From the NCBI GenBank assembly GCA_013350335.1, contig CM023542.1, positions 10,112,999 through 10,176,998 of the forward strand: a stretch of 64,000 bases of DNA, written 5' to 3'. Under the pieces are notes generated by a model. That model was not told the DNA's origin. It saw only the letters and a list, made by a program, of their open reading frames with translations, and did no database searches. This DNA is from Chimonanthus salicifolius (taxonomy: Eukaryota; Streptophyta; Magnoliopsida; Laurales; Calycanthaceae). Both the position numbers and the translations under genes were made by a program. Below, piece by piece: positions 12,060-22,718 of this stretch (the first letter of the stretch is position 1; every line of letters starts with the position of its first letter).

Positions 12060-12405
12060 GCCTATATGATTCTCTCTCCTCTTTTTTTTTTTTTTTTAAA
12101 TATCGGTATTATTTTATTATTTTATTTTTTCTGAATTAAAAAAATATAAAAAAATAAAAAAGAATCTGTTTTTTTTTTTAATTCAAAACATAAATATCGG
12201 CCGATATCTTGGCCGATATTGGGCTGATATCGGCCGATATTTCGACCTGGACCCATCACCGTTTTGATTTTTTTTTTTTAAAACAAAAATACCGATATGA
12301 ATCATATCGCCCATATCAGACCGATATATATCGCCGATATATCAGCCATATCGGCCAATAAATAAGTTGTACGGCCGATACAATACATACCGGCCGATAT
12401 CTTGA
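12060..12405. repeat. TATCGGCCGATA-type imperfect palindrome cluster
   Basis: Multiple copies of ATCGGCCGATAT and variants (near 12196, 12227, 12330, 12390) alternate with T-rich runs. Related wording recurs at 19990-20160 and 20735-21135. It is probably a non-autonomous DNA transposon family, but I cannot fix termini or a TSD. Confidence 0.5.
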
Positions 12406-12881
12406 CTCCCGCTCTAGCCTTTATTATTTCAGTGAGCAATGGCGTCTAGTTGGCCTCACATCACATCAACATCCTCCTTTATTATTTCATGAGGTATTAT
12501 TAGTTTAAGAATAGTTGATCATTTCTCTTTAATCACGACACTCAAGCAAGGAAATTTCCATGAAGTTCTTAACACGAATGGTAACTTTTGCTTTTCAAAA
12601 AGAGGTGCTTGTCGTTTGCTTGTTTCCCACTGAGTGATTACTTAAAAAGACACAAATCACAATTTTCTCGTTCAATTCCTTTAGTCTCTTCTTTTGGGTT
12701 TATGGGATTTGAAACACAAAGCTAACATTTGTTTCAATTGGTATCTTTTAAGTAAAAAGTATTCTTCATGAAGTTTCATATTGCTAGTGGATCTTTGGAT
12801 ATTGGAGTCCTCTTTCCATAGGGAATGGTTTAAGGTTTTAAAATTCAGTAGGCCAACGGATTTTAAAACCGAAACCTCATG
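12406..12881. other. sequence left of the hAT insertion
   Basis: No gene is recognised. On the minus strand 12935-12681 is open, but the reading enters the hAT end and has no known domain. It may continue the minus-strand LTR half at 13816-14911, which the hAT element interrupts. Confidence 0.35.
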
Positions 12882-12889
12882 GGTATAAG

Positions 12890-13807
12890 TAGGGCTGCAA
12901 CTCGGGTCGGGCAGGCCGAGTTTTAATAAACCCAACCCTAACCCAAATCATACTACATTGAACCCAACCCGACCCGACCTGAATAAAAAACCCAATTTAG
13001 TGAACCCAACCCGACCCGAGATTGTAATACCCTTAACCCAACCCGACCCGACCTTTAACCCGACAAAACCCGACCCGAGTCGCAGCCCATTCATATCTAA
13101 GAGGTTTTGGGAGAAACTGGAACTTTACCAAACTAAGACTGAAAAAAAAAAAGACTAACAAGAAAATTAAAAGTAAAAGAATTTGAAAAATAAAGTAAAC
13201 ATGGATTTTCGCGAGAAATGGTGGTAAAATTTACAAATAATCGAAGATAAATTCTGAAAAATTGAAAGTTAAGGTGGGTACCTCGTTAAAGGAGGGCGGA
13301 TCTGTGACGTGGCGATCGCTGGAAGGGAAGAAGGCCATGGAATCTCGGTGGGTCTTACCTTAAGCCACGTGTCCAGTCGCAGAGAGGTCGCTCGGTGGTC
13401 GGCAAGGGTGGAGGTGGTGCAGCGAGTGACGTAGGCTGCCTACGGAGGAGGGGAAGAGAGGTGGGTAGATTCAAGAGACTCTCTCTTTGGATCTCTCGAC
13501 CCTTTTTCTCTCTCCAGTGTCTCTCCTTTCTTTTCATCTTTTTCTCTCAGCTAGGGTTTGGGACTTAAGGCAGCTTTTATATTTATATTAAGTTATGTCG
13601 GGTCGGGTCGGGTCGGGTCTTCTCGAGTCGGGTTTTTTCGGGTCGGATCGGGTCGGGTTGAAATTGAAAGGCCTCAACCCAACAGGACCCGAATTTCGGT
13701 CGGGTTTTTCTTTTCTCAACCCGACCCGACCCTACAACCCTACCCGCATGATTTCTCAGGTCGGGTCATGCGAGTCGGGCCAAAACCTGACCCGAGTTGC
13801 AGCCCTA
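12890..13807. mobile_element. hAT-like element with captured insert (918 bp)
   Basis: Perfect terminal inverted repeats TAGGGCTGCAACTCGGGT at both ends, and a perfect 8-bp TSD GGTATAAG at 12882-12889 and 13808-13815, are diagnostic of hAT elements. Both sub-terminal zones are arrays of CCCGACCCGA and complement. The first 198 bp (12890-13087) also end in a TIR-like CCCGAGTCGCAGCCCA, so a smaller MITE may form the left arm. The middle (about 13090-13580) is of different base composition and holds an exon-like sequence on the minus strand. There is no transposase. Confidence 0.88.
13355..13560 (-). pseudogene. possible captured first exon inside hAT element
   Basis: Read on the minus strand: AAACCCTAGC (a motif common in plant 5' UTRs) at 13560-13550, ATG at 13537, 60 codons (MKRKERHWREKK, a Pro-rich segment, ending CDWTRGLR), and a strong donor-like AAG/GTAAGA overlapping the stop at 13357-13355. 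This arrangement suggests a 5' UTR, first exon and intron start captured from a host gene. I do not recognise the protein. Confidence 0.4.
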
Positions 13808-13815
13808 GGTATAAG

Positions 13816-14911
13816 AAAATCCATGGTTTTTCTTAAATTTCAAATTGGTTTTACACACTCAAATCATGGCCAAAATTGGTTTTTCTTGATTCTAAACCGA
13901 CTGGAATTGAAAGAGGAACACAGTGATTACCTTCACTCGAGTTCCTGGGTTGAAAATCTGACTTAAGAAATTTCTTCCTACTAAGCTTACGGGTGGCTGA
14001 AACTTGGAAAACAGAGAGGCAAGGGTGATCGGCTGGGAACTCAGAGGGCAGCTGAGACTTAGGGAGAAGAGATAGATTTTTGCTGGGAGTTGATCCAGCA
14101 GAAGAGGCTGGAATTTATAGCCAAATTCATCCATAGATGGAGGCTGGATGGCCAGTGCATACCGCTGCATGCATCGGTTAGAGGACGTCCGAAACAGTAA
14201 TCGGCAAACGGTTACTGTTGGTTGCAGATCGGTCCCTCAAAACTTCTGGTTTTACAAATAAGGCCCCTATTTTGATAAAAACTTATATTTAACTTAAAGC
14301 AAGATTTTAAAAGCTCACAATTTTAATCCAACCTTACAGATAAGTTGGGTTTTAAAAACTCTAATCAGCATAAAAATTTAGAGATTTGAAACTCACTAAA
14401 AACCAAAGATTTAAACAAAAATCACAATTTAACACTATTTACTTAATTAAACAAATGTTAAATAAAATAATTTAGAATTCTCATTTTCAGGCTTGAAGAA
14501 TAACTAGACCATACTTAAAATGGTCTAACATACTATACTTGTTTCAAAATTTATTTCATTTCCAAAACCATTTAAAAATATTTATTACTCCCTTTCGGGG
14601 TTTTGACGGGCTATTTTAAATACTATTTTCTGAAAATAAAATTATTTTAAAATCAGAAATATAATTCCTTGTTTAAGGAGAATAATATCAACCAATAATA
14701 ATCACAAAATAATACAATTTATAAAATAATAATAACAAGCCGTAAATTACCATTTTACCCCTCCAGCTGGACGAGCTGGATCACTGCGTTTTCGAGCTCG
14801 GATTGGGCCACACCTGGGCTTCTCACTAAACCCTAACTGTAATATTTGAGATTTACCGGTCTAAGTGAGATTATTAAGCTAAACTACGCCTAAACTGGGC
14901 CAGGATATTAC
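13816..14911 (-). repeat. Tekay/Del-like LTR, 5' part (minus strand)
   Basis: Read on the minus strand from 14911 it begins TGTAATATCCTGGCCCAG, the usual opening of a Tekay/Del LTR (compare TGTAACACCCCGG at 47079), then runs AT-rich and includes AAACCCTAACTG-like leader wording. The left end is unclear; it may reach 12420 with the hAT inside. Moderate confidence because no partner LTR or TSD was found. Confidence 0.5.
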
Positions 14912-14925
14912 ACGAGGCATCCCCG

Positions 14926-15362
14926 GATGACCGAGTAGGTTGAGGAGGTGCTCGCCCGCTCATTGGTCGAGGGATAATGCGGTGAGGGACAGCTCCTAAT
15001 AGTATGACTTGTGATTCCTCGGATGACCGAGTAGGCTGAGGAGGTGCTCGCCCGCTTAGTGGTCGAGGGACGATGCGGTGAGGAACAGCTCCCGCGGGTA
15101 TGACTTGTGATTCCCCAGATGACCGAGTAGGCTGAGGAGGTGCTCGCTCGCTCATTGGTCGAGGGACGATGTGGTGAGGGATAGCTCCCGCGGGTATGGT
15201 TTGTGATTCCTTGGATGAACGAGTAGATTGAGGAGGTGCTCGCCGCTCATCAATCAAGGGACGATGCGGTGATGGACAGCTCCCGCTAGTATGACTTTTG
15301 ATTCCTCAGATGACCGAGTAAGCTGAGGATGTGCTCGCCGCTCATTAGTCGAGGGATGAGGT
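14926..15362. repeat. 96-bp tandem array, about 4.5 units
   Basis: Units start with GATGACCGAGTAGG or a variant at 14926, 15022, 15118, 15214 and 15309, giving periods 96, 96, 96 and 95. Shared blocks include GAGGAGGTGCTCGCC and GAGGGACGATGCGGTGAGG. On the minus strand the units read through as repeated RAPPQPTRSSGESQVIPAGA-type segments of 32 codons (15257-14874). The frame is probably a by-product of the period, not a gene. Confidence 0.9.
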
Positions 15363-15534
15363 GATGAGATATTCCAGGCTAGGACACCTGTAGGGTGGGG
15401 ACAGCCTGCGATGTGATATGATGAGATATTCCAGGCTAGGACACAAGTAGGGTGGGGACAGCCTGCGATGTGATGTGATGAGATATTCCAGGCTAGGATA
15501 CCTGTAGGGTGGGGACAGCTTGCGTTTTGATGTG
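15363..15534. repeat. 57-bp tandem array, 3 units
   Basis: Units begin GATGAGATATTCCAGGCTAG at 15363, 15420 and 15477, and include GGGTGGGGACAGCCTGCG. It directly follows the 96-bp array. The period is again a multiple of three, and the minus strand is open across it (15572-15345, repeated RRLSPPY and SLEYLI). Confidence 0.9.
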
Positions 15535-16564
15535 ATAGTGTGTTTACTCGTAGTTATGACTTTGGGGTTCATTGTTGAGACTGTGTTGTGGGTGTTGACT
15601 CACCAGGAATTTATGGGTGCCTAACGAGTTAGTTCGACTGGCTCACTCGATAGAAGACCTATAGAATTCTATGAGGGGTGGATACGCCAGTCTTGTAGGA
15701 GACCAACAGATGGGGTCCAAGTTTATAGGTTTGACTATTGAGACTCTGGTGCTTGGCTGAGGAGACCACGGATGAGTCTGGTTGGTAGTCCGTTCAGGAC
15801 TGGTGAGGCTGTTACTCCCGTGTGGTAGTCGGTTTGGGACTCTAGTGAGTCCGACTCTTGAGTTGGTCGTGGTATGTGTAAGAGTTGTCATGAGAGAGTC
15901 ATAGGTCTGGTCGAGGAGTATGGATCCTGACCCGGTTGGATATCAGTCTGTATACCCGAGGGTGGGTGGACCGCAGCGGATGGGCACATGAGGGAGTTGC
16001 CATAGAGTTGTATTGAGTTGGTTAGAGGATGTACTGGAGGCCCGACAGATGTGGGCCCGTGTGTTAAGAGTAGGGTACCCGCTTGCATAGTCATGCATGC
16101 AGACATCATAAACATTAATGTGTTCATATGATCATATACAGTGTACGCTTGGTGACATATGATGTGTGTGTTACCCTCACTGGGCATGTGGAGCTCATCC
16201 ATTGTCTCACAGGTACTTCATAGAGGAAGGGTCGACGGGATCCTCAATCGGACATTGGGCGTAGAGTTGCAGTTTTGTATTTGTCATGGTTTCATTTTGT
16301 CTTTGAGGATTTGTTAATGTATTTGAGATATGTATACATTTCATTAAGTTTGATGAATGTAATAATGGAATGATGTGATTGTTTCCAATTATGATTAATA
16401 CTTCATTGGTACTATCGGTTATTGATTTGAGTGGGTTGCGGGAGCGGTAGTTCCCTTTATTTTGAAAAAAAAATATATACCCCTGAATTAGTATCGGATC
16501 GGTTTTAGAACCTTGTATCAGTTAGACATATTCGTAGCGGGACGGGTCGTCATACCCTATCTGT

Positions 16565-18064
16565 ATAATACGAAACTAAAAGAAAGAATTCACCAAGAAT
16601 TCCAACTCCCAAAGACGTCATCCAAACACCACAAAAAGAGCAACAACCACTCCTTATATGCAGACGACCGAGACCCCAAAAAATCCTAATTAGAGACGTC
16701 ATTTAGAAACTCGTCGAATCCCAATCTCTTTCGTAGCCTAACATGTTGGCTACAATGAACATGACTAGTAATTCTTTTCCTTTTGGAAGAGATGGAAATC
16801 AAAGATCTGTCTCTATCCTTTGCCGCCTGAATGTCAAAAATAGCTAGGTCGCTATTATTAAAACGATCTCCAACTTTTTACCTATCTCTAAGATTTTTTT
16901 ACTGTCGTCTTCCGAGTAACCCCTATCCTTCAGAGACTTTAAAGCATCATTCTCTGGTCCATGAACTGGTGTTGAATCAATAAATGAAGAAGAATTGTCA
17001 TCCTCATGTTGAAACTGTAAATCATCGGACTCCTTTCTTATCTCGAAAGAGACAAATCCTCAAGAAGAACTGATTGAGAGTGCTCAGTCACCTGTTGCTA
17101 CTGACTTGATTCCAACTACAAAGGTGGAGGGGGAAAAGGCCACTTAAAATATGATTGGCTTTTAGCAGAACTTGAGAAGAGGGAATAGGCCAATTAATGG
17201 AATGAAGTTGAGAATGCTGATACTTAAAGGAGGGCACGACACCAGGATAAGAAGATCGGGAGGATCGGAGAGGGGGCACCTTTGAATTGATAACCCTCGG
17301 CCTAAAGAGAAGAAAGGCCAAGGCCGAGATGAGTGAAAAGAGCATGAGTACAAAGTTGATCCAAAAGGTTGGTCCTATCAACACGACGGGCCCTAGTTAG
17401 CCTAGATCCATTGTAGGAAGGCAAATCTAGAACCCAATTATCAACTCTTTTTTTTTTTTTAATGTCTCTTCCTCCCTGAGCCGACGCCCAAAGAAGAGGG
17501 AGAGGAAAAAGGAGGAGAAAAATGTTGTTGATTGGCAAGGGTAAGGGTTCCAAACTAACCTTAGGCGCTTGAAAAAGTGGGTCTTCAAAGAACCGAATGG
17601 GTTTACACGATAAAGGATGAGAGGAGACAGGGCCCAAAATGGAGGCTTGTTGAAGGGAAGTTGTTTGAGGGCCAGTAGGTAGGACTTGGCCTACAGAAAC
17701 TAGGCCAGGCCCATTAAAATTAAAAATCTCCTCATGCGGATGAGGAGGCTCACAATGCTCTAACATTGACTTATTCACCTTGAGCCGACCCTTCTCACGC
17801 TGCCCATGGTGGAATAAAGCTGGCGCACCATTCAAATTAGTTTTCTCAACACATGCCTCTAAGCCGCACGTCTCTCCACCAACTTCCTTTCAATTAATGG
17901 CATTTCTTCATCAATTTCTGTTGCATGAGATCATCCTATCCATTTATTTGGCGCCTTCAAAATCTAAACCATTGGTAAAGTTCATGTTTTTATCATTCAC
18001 TCCACCCATGATGATCTGTAGGATAATGGGCCCAGGCCCAACTTCAATTCAGATGGTGAAATAG
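16565..18064 (-). mobile_element. L1-type LINE remnant
   Basis: The left end (16565-16830) is clearly related to the LINE inserted at 19407-19855: both hold GAAATCAAAGATCT, CTAACATGTTGGCT or CTAACCTGTTGGCT, and an ACACCAC...AAAAG block, in the same orientation. The minus strand of 17835-17302 is open for 177 codons with a Pro-rich linker (EPPHPHEEIFNFNGPGLVS), as seen between the parts of plant L1 ORF1, but no endonuclease or RT domain is visible. I therefore call it a LINE remnant, not an active element. Confidence 0.55.
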
Positions 18065-18980
18065 TAGCAGAAGAAGGTTTGGATCGATAGACTGCTTTTA
18101 TGGGCCCAACTTTATTTTTCTGCCAGAGCTCGATTCAGTTATGGTTCTTAGGAAGGGATCTTATTGGCTTGCTTGGATGCACTGAGGCCCATCCAAACCT
18201 AGGCCTTCGAGTTTTAACCATTTTTCGAGTTAAATCTTGCACCGGGTGTGATTCTAAGAAGGTTTAGAATCAAGTTTTTCATGTGTGGAAGGTATTTGTC
18301 AATTCTAAACATTTTTCTCTTAAAATTTAACCATTTGGAGATTATTTTTCAATTTTGACTCGAACATAATCTGAAATTAGGGGTGTTTTGTAAAAATAAT
18401 TAAAAAAAAAAGAAAAAATAAAAAAACAAGGTTCAGTGCAAGTGGAATGCAATGGACACGTGTTAATGTTATTGACATAGTTTGTAAGATGTCCATTTTC
18501 CAAAAACTTTGTGAAAAATAATAAAAGCCAAGTAATCTAAAATACTTTCTTCCCTCTCTCACTTTTGCATTGTTTTTTAAGCATTATATGTCAACTAATA
18601 TGTTAAATGTTTGTCACTTTGTCTAATTTGTTATCATTTAAATAAAAAATATCATTATCTTTGTCATTTTCCTTTAAATTTAAATATTACAGAATTTAAA
18701 CATAAATAATTTAAATTTTTCAATAAATTCATCATCATTGTTCGTGTAGACCAAAATGTTACATGTGGAATCATTAAAAAATAAAATGCAATTATATAAA
18801 TTCATTGGCTCAAAGTCCATTGCTTCTGTTTTTAGGAGCTAGAATTATTCTGCACAGGGGAAGTGAGAGTATCTCAAAAGAATTTCAGATGATGTAGATC
18901 TTCACTTCATGTAATATAATGGGAATGAAGGAGGAGCTGCTTGATATGTTGAATAACCAATTCTAAATGATAATTTTCAC
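18065..18980. other. spacer without recognised gene
   Basis: AT-rich sequence with a few short poly-A runs. No open frame with recognisable content. Confidence 0.5.
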
Positions 18981-19402
18981 TAGGGCTGAAACTCGGGCGT
19001 GCCGGGTCAGTTTTGGGCCTGACTGAGCTCGAGTTGGAATTGCAATTTAAGGAATCGAGGTTGCGTATGGGCCTAAATTAATCTGAACTAGTCAAACCCA
19101 AGCCCCACCCAACTCTATATAGGTAGTGTCCGAGCCTGATTCCGAACCCGAAATATATATGTGTGCTTATCTGGGCTCAGGTTTCTTTAAGCCTAAAAGG
19201 AAAATTTTGTATTATTTTATAAAATAAAAAATAGGTATCATATAAATGTGGCTCAATTTTGGGCATTTGGACCAACCTCAGGTTTTTTAATTTTAGGCCC
19301 AGGTCCGACTACTTTTTTGGCCCAATAATGAGCCTGACCTGTGCCGGGTTTGGGTTTTTTCATGCAGGCTCGGGATAGGCCCAGTCCAAGTTGCACCCTT
19401 AA
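18981..19402. mobile_element. hAT-like MITE (422 bp)
   Basis: Starts TAGGGCTGAAACTCGGGC and ends GTCCAAGTTGCACCCTTA, imperfect inverted repeats of the same family as the element at 12890-13807. The TSD is ATTTTCAC (18973-18980) and ATTTTCAG; the latter now lies at 19879-19886 because a LINE inserted at the very end of the MITE. No coding capacity. Confidence 0.8.
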
Positions 19403-19406
19403 TTTT

Positions 19407-19855
19407 TTTTTTTGTGTGCAGTAACAAGAATAAATATATTATGAGAGAAACAAATAATACAAGAGACGGCATCCATCGATCTGAGAGACTAAGACCCAAA
19501 AACACCAAATAGAAAGAGAAGGAGAAAAAGATTCATGAAACTCCGCCATAGCCAAATACACTACATAAAACACGAGAACATCCAGAGGGGGTAGATAAGC
19601 CAACAACCCAAAATGCACCTGAATGGATTTCACAAAGGAAACCAACTCCATGGGACACCGTACAAACACCACGAAGAAAAGCCAACCACCTCTCCTTTTA
19701 CTCCGGCAATCGAAACTCCAAAAAAAAGACAACAAATTTTCCAAAGAAGAGTCATCATTTGAAAACTCTTCGATCTCCCAACCTTTTTCGCAGTCTAACC
19801 TGTTGGCTTGAATGAACATTTTTCCTTTTAGAAGACGAGGAAATCAAAGATCTAT
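19407..19855 (-). mobile_element. 5'-truncated LINE insertion with 27-bp TSD
   Basis: Flanked by CCCAGTCCAAGTTGCACCC plus TTAATTTT at 19380-19406 and the same 27 bp with one difference at 19856-19882. A T run at 19403-19413 represents the poly-A tail of a minus-strand insert. The sequence matches 16565-16830. Long TSD, poly-A and 5' truncation are the signature of target-primed reverse transcription. Confidence 0.85.
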
Positions 19856-19882
19856 CCCAGTCCAAGTTGCACCCCTAATTTT

Positions 19883-21440
19883 CAGCTTCGTTACTGTGCA
19901 ATGGAGATTTAAACTTTCAGATTTCAATCTCATTTCTAGTACTACACTGCTACTTGGGGTGACTTTCAAATATGGGCTAATATGTTACGAATTGGTAATT
20001 ATACTTCATTAACCGATATTTATATTGGCCAATGTGGTATGAAATGGAGTTGAATCAGACTAAATTAGTCGATATTTTATTATTTTTATTTTTATATTGT
20101 TCTTAAATTATAAAAAAAACAATAGGCCCAATATCGACTGGTATACCAAGTCTTAAAATTTTTAAATTAATAGGAAATTTGATATTTGGCATCTCAAATT
20201 TTAGCCAGCTGAAAGTTTTAGTCAATTTTGTATCTGTACAAGTTTGGTATAATTTTCATCTCATTTATATATAATGGAAATATGAAATTATTAATACAAA
20301 TATCTCAAAATTCAGTATATATCAACCAAATTTCGATTCTGGATAATTTCAAAACTTTAGTATCTACTTGAGGTGAAATTGATGGGATGAACCGCTTAGA
20401 TCATGTTGACGTGAGCTGGACTGGGTAGGATCCATGGGCCAATACAGTGACGGCTCATTGGCTCAATCCCAGCCCACACCATGATGGATGGATTTCGACA
20501 CTTAAGCATCAACATTTAGGCCTGATAATTACCAAGATTTGATAAGCATTTAACCACTTGAATATTGTGTTATACATTTTAGCTTTTTTTTAATAAATCC
20601 AGTCTGGCCTTATTAAGTTGGGTCAGCATAAGTATATCGGGCAAATCAAGTGTTCTATTAAATGGCTCATAGAATCAGGTCTGGACTGACGGGCCTGATC
20701 CTTACCTCATATTGGAGGTGAGACTAATCCCATAGACCAAGCTTCCTGATATCGGCTGAGATTCAGTAATATCGGTTGGACATTTTAAAAAAAAAATTGA
20801 AAAAAATATATGAAACTAAAAATAATCCATTTTTTACTATTTATTTATTTTATTTCTATAATTCATAACTTAAAATAACACTCATTAACTAAGTAAATAA
20901 ATTATGAAATTACTTCTACAATTTTCCTCATTTATCTATTTTTTTGTAATTTTTTACTATTTTATTACTAATTATTTAATTTCACAATATCGTAACTTCA
21001 AAATTATATTATAATATGTAAATGTCCGATATTTTATGAAAAAATTACATATTCAATGAACATATAATTATCTGCATTTTCTGTCATTTTTTTAGAAATT
21101 ATACCGAGATATCGGTGAGATCTCGGTATCGGCCTATTTTTCTTCTCCTGCCACAAATACACAAAACCACCTGCAAACCTCGTGTATCAAGTAAATCCAA
21201 AACTCTAATCTAATCCTATAAACTTAAGCCAATTGAATTATATGTACAAAGTTTATTTATAGCCTATTATACAATATCTGATGAAAAAGCATAAGTACCT
21301 GCAAGTATAATAGAAGATGCATATCAATAGGAGATAGTTGAGAACATGAAGTTCACATTAGGTGTTTCCTCAAGTTCGTTTAGAATATTTTTCATATTGT
21401 AGGACATATTGAAATTTCAACTTTCAGGATAAAAATTATC

Positions 21441-21442
<2 letters not shown>
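19883..21442. other. AT-rich spacer with TATCGG-type repeat remnants
   Basis: Patches at about 19990-20160 (AACCGATATTTATATTGGCC) and 20735-21135 (CTGATATCGGCTGAGAT at one end, CCGAGATATCGGTGAGAT at the other) belong to the same repeat type as 12060-12405. No gene content. Confidence 0.5.

Positions 21443-21521
<79 letters not shown>
21443..21521. repeat. (TA)n microsatellite, about 39 units
   Basis: Uninterrupted TA dinucleotides for 79 bp. Open frames over it (runs of Tyr-Ile) are meaningless. Confidence 0.98.
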
Positions 21522-21523
<2 letters not shown>

Positions 21524-22319
21524 ACCCTACTCTTTCCATTTTTTCTGTAACTTTCTATTATTTTTTCAAATAAAAAATAAGAAAAGAGGAAAAAGAATGT
21601 GTATTGCCGATACCCCCGTGTCAACCATACCTAACCTTTTTTTTTCCCTCCATGAGCTCTATTTGTTACATCATTTTTATGGGGATAATGTTGTTTGCTT
21701 AGTTGCACAAGTCTAGTCTCATGCCAAGTAATTAGTTTTACATATTATTTTTAGTCTTTGGACGTAAGTTCATAAATTGAATAATGAAATGACAAAGCTC
21801 CAAGACATTGGATTTTACAATGGTTGTGGGATAGTTAAATGTTAAGGAAAAAGAAAATTCACAATCTAAGAAGTTAAGAAAATATTGTCCTTTAGCCCTA
21901 AAGACACCGGACAGCAACATTAAAAATAGAAGTAGAAGTTAATCAGGAAAAGATTTATTTTTAATGAGGCGTTGAGTAAAACTTTGAATGCACGTAACCC
22001 TATAAATCCCAGACATTTGATTACTATAGGACTCAAACATGAAACATCTAGTTCCTTAATCAAAGAATCTACCAATTAAACTACCCCATAATAACATAAT
22101 TAAACTCATTTTCTTTACCTCTTCTATTCAAATATACTATTTTCTAACTGCTCACTAGCCAAAAATAGCTCAAAAATATTATTTAAAGATTTTAATGAAT
22201 TATTATTATTTTTTATTCCTTAAGGCATCGATTTGAATTGATATTATTAGTAAATCCTAAATATATTTGATTTACTAAATATATCCTAATAGATATTAAC
22301 TATATCCTCATGACAGAAC
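21522..22319. other. AT-rich spacer
   Basis: No recognisable gene or complete repeat. Confidence 0.5.
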
Positions 22320-22330
22320 CAAGACTCATG

Positions 22331-22492
22331 GGTGTAATTCAACTGGTTGCCTTCCGCCTCAGGAAGCGGGAGGTTGTGGGTTCGAGCACCCATGGCTTAA
22401 TCTTGGTGTGTCTTAGAGGTAGTGAACTCATCTTGAGGAGTTTTAATAGGACTGTGTCTAAACTTCCCACACGTTAATCCAAAAAAAAAAAA
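22331..22492 (+). mobile_element. Au-like SINE
   Basis: Opens GGGTGTAATTCAACTGGTTG (box A region), has GGTTCGAGCACC (box B), and ends in a 12-A run at 22481-22492. The 11-bp repeat CAAGACTCATG at 22320-22330 and 22496-22506 is the TSD. About 75-80 percent similar by eye to the copy in NAC intron 2. Confidence 0.88.
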
Positions 22493-22718
22493 CATCAAGA
22501 CTCATGTATCCAAATAGTGACCAAGTCATTGGGAACAATTTCAAGTGAATTGGATAGAAAGGCACTTTAGATCTTAAGGACTGATTTTAAAGATCTCACG
22601 AGGATCTTCACAAGACTTTATGTTACATAGCTGCAACAGATGAGGCCTTAAAAAAAATAGCATATTTGCCTCACTAAGATTTAGAACAGATTTATTTAGA
22701 TTCAAATCTACTCAAGCC

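Larger units (their letters stand above)
14912..16554 (+). repeat. Tekay/Del-like LTR, 3' part (plus strand)
   Basis: This GC-richer block contains CCTCACTGGGCATGTGGAGC near 16164, a landmark shared with the solo LTR at 47079-50278 (ACTGGGCATGTG near 49826), and ends GGGACGGGTCGTCATA at 16554, like the 3' end of Tekay LTRs. Its first third consists of two tandem arrays. The 5' end is missing, and the block abuts the opposite-strand LTR start at 14911. Confidence 0.6.

Noticed and set aside
14926..15534. CRISPR-like regular repeats
   Set aside because: Whole units are repeated with no unique spacers, in a plant genome; they are LTR tandem repeats.
14874..15572. Repeat proteins on the minus strand over the tandem arrays
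   Set aside because: Frame follows from periods divisible by three; no start context or homology, and it sits in an LTR.
21442..21624. 60-codon minus-strand frame of alternating Tyr and Ile
   Set aside because: It is the translation of a (TA)n microsatellite.
22331..22420. Possible tRNA gene
   Set aside because: Box A and B are present but there is no cloverleaf acceptor pairing I can draw; the poly-A tail and TSD show a SINE.
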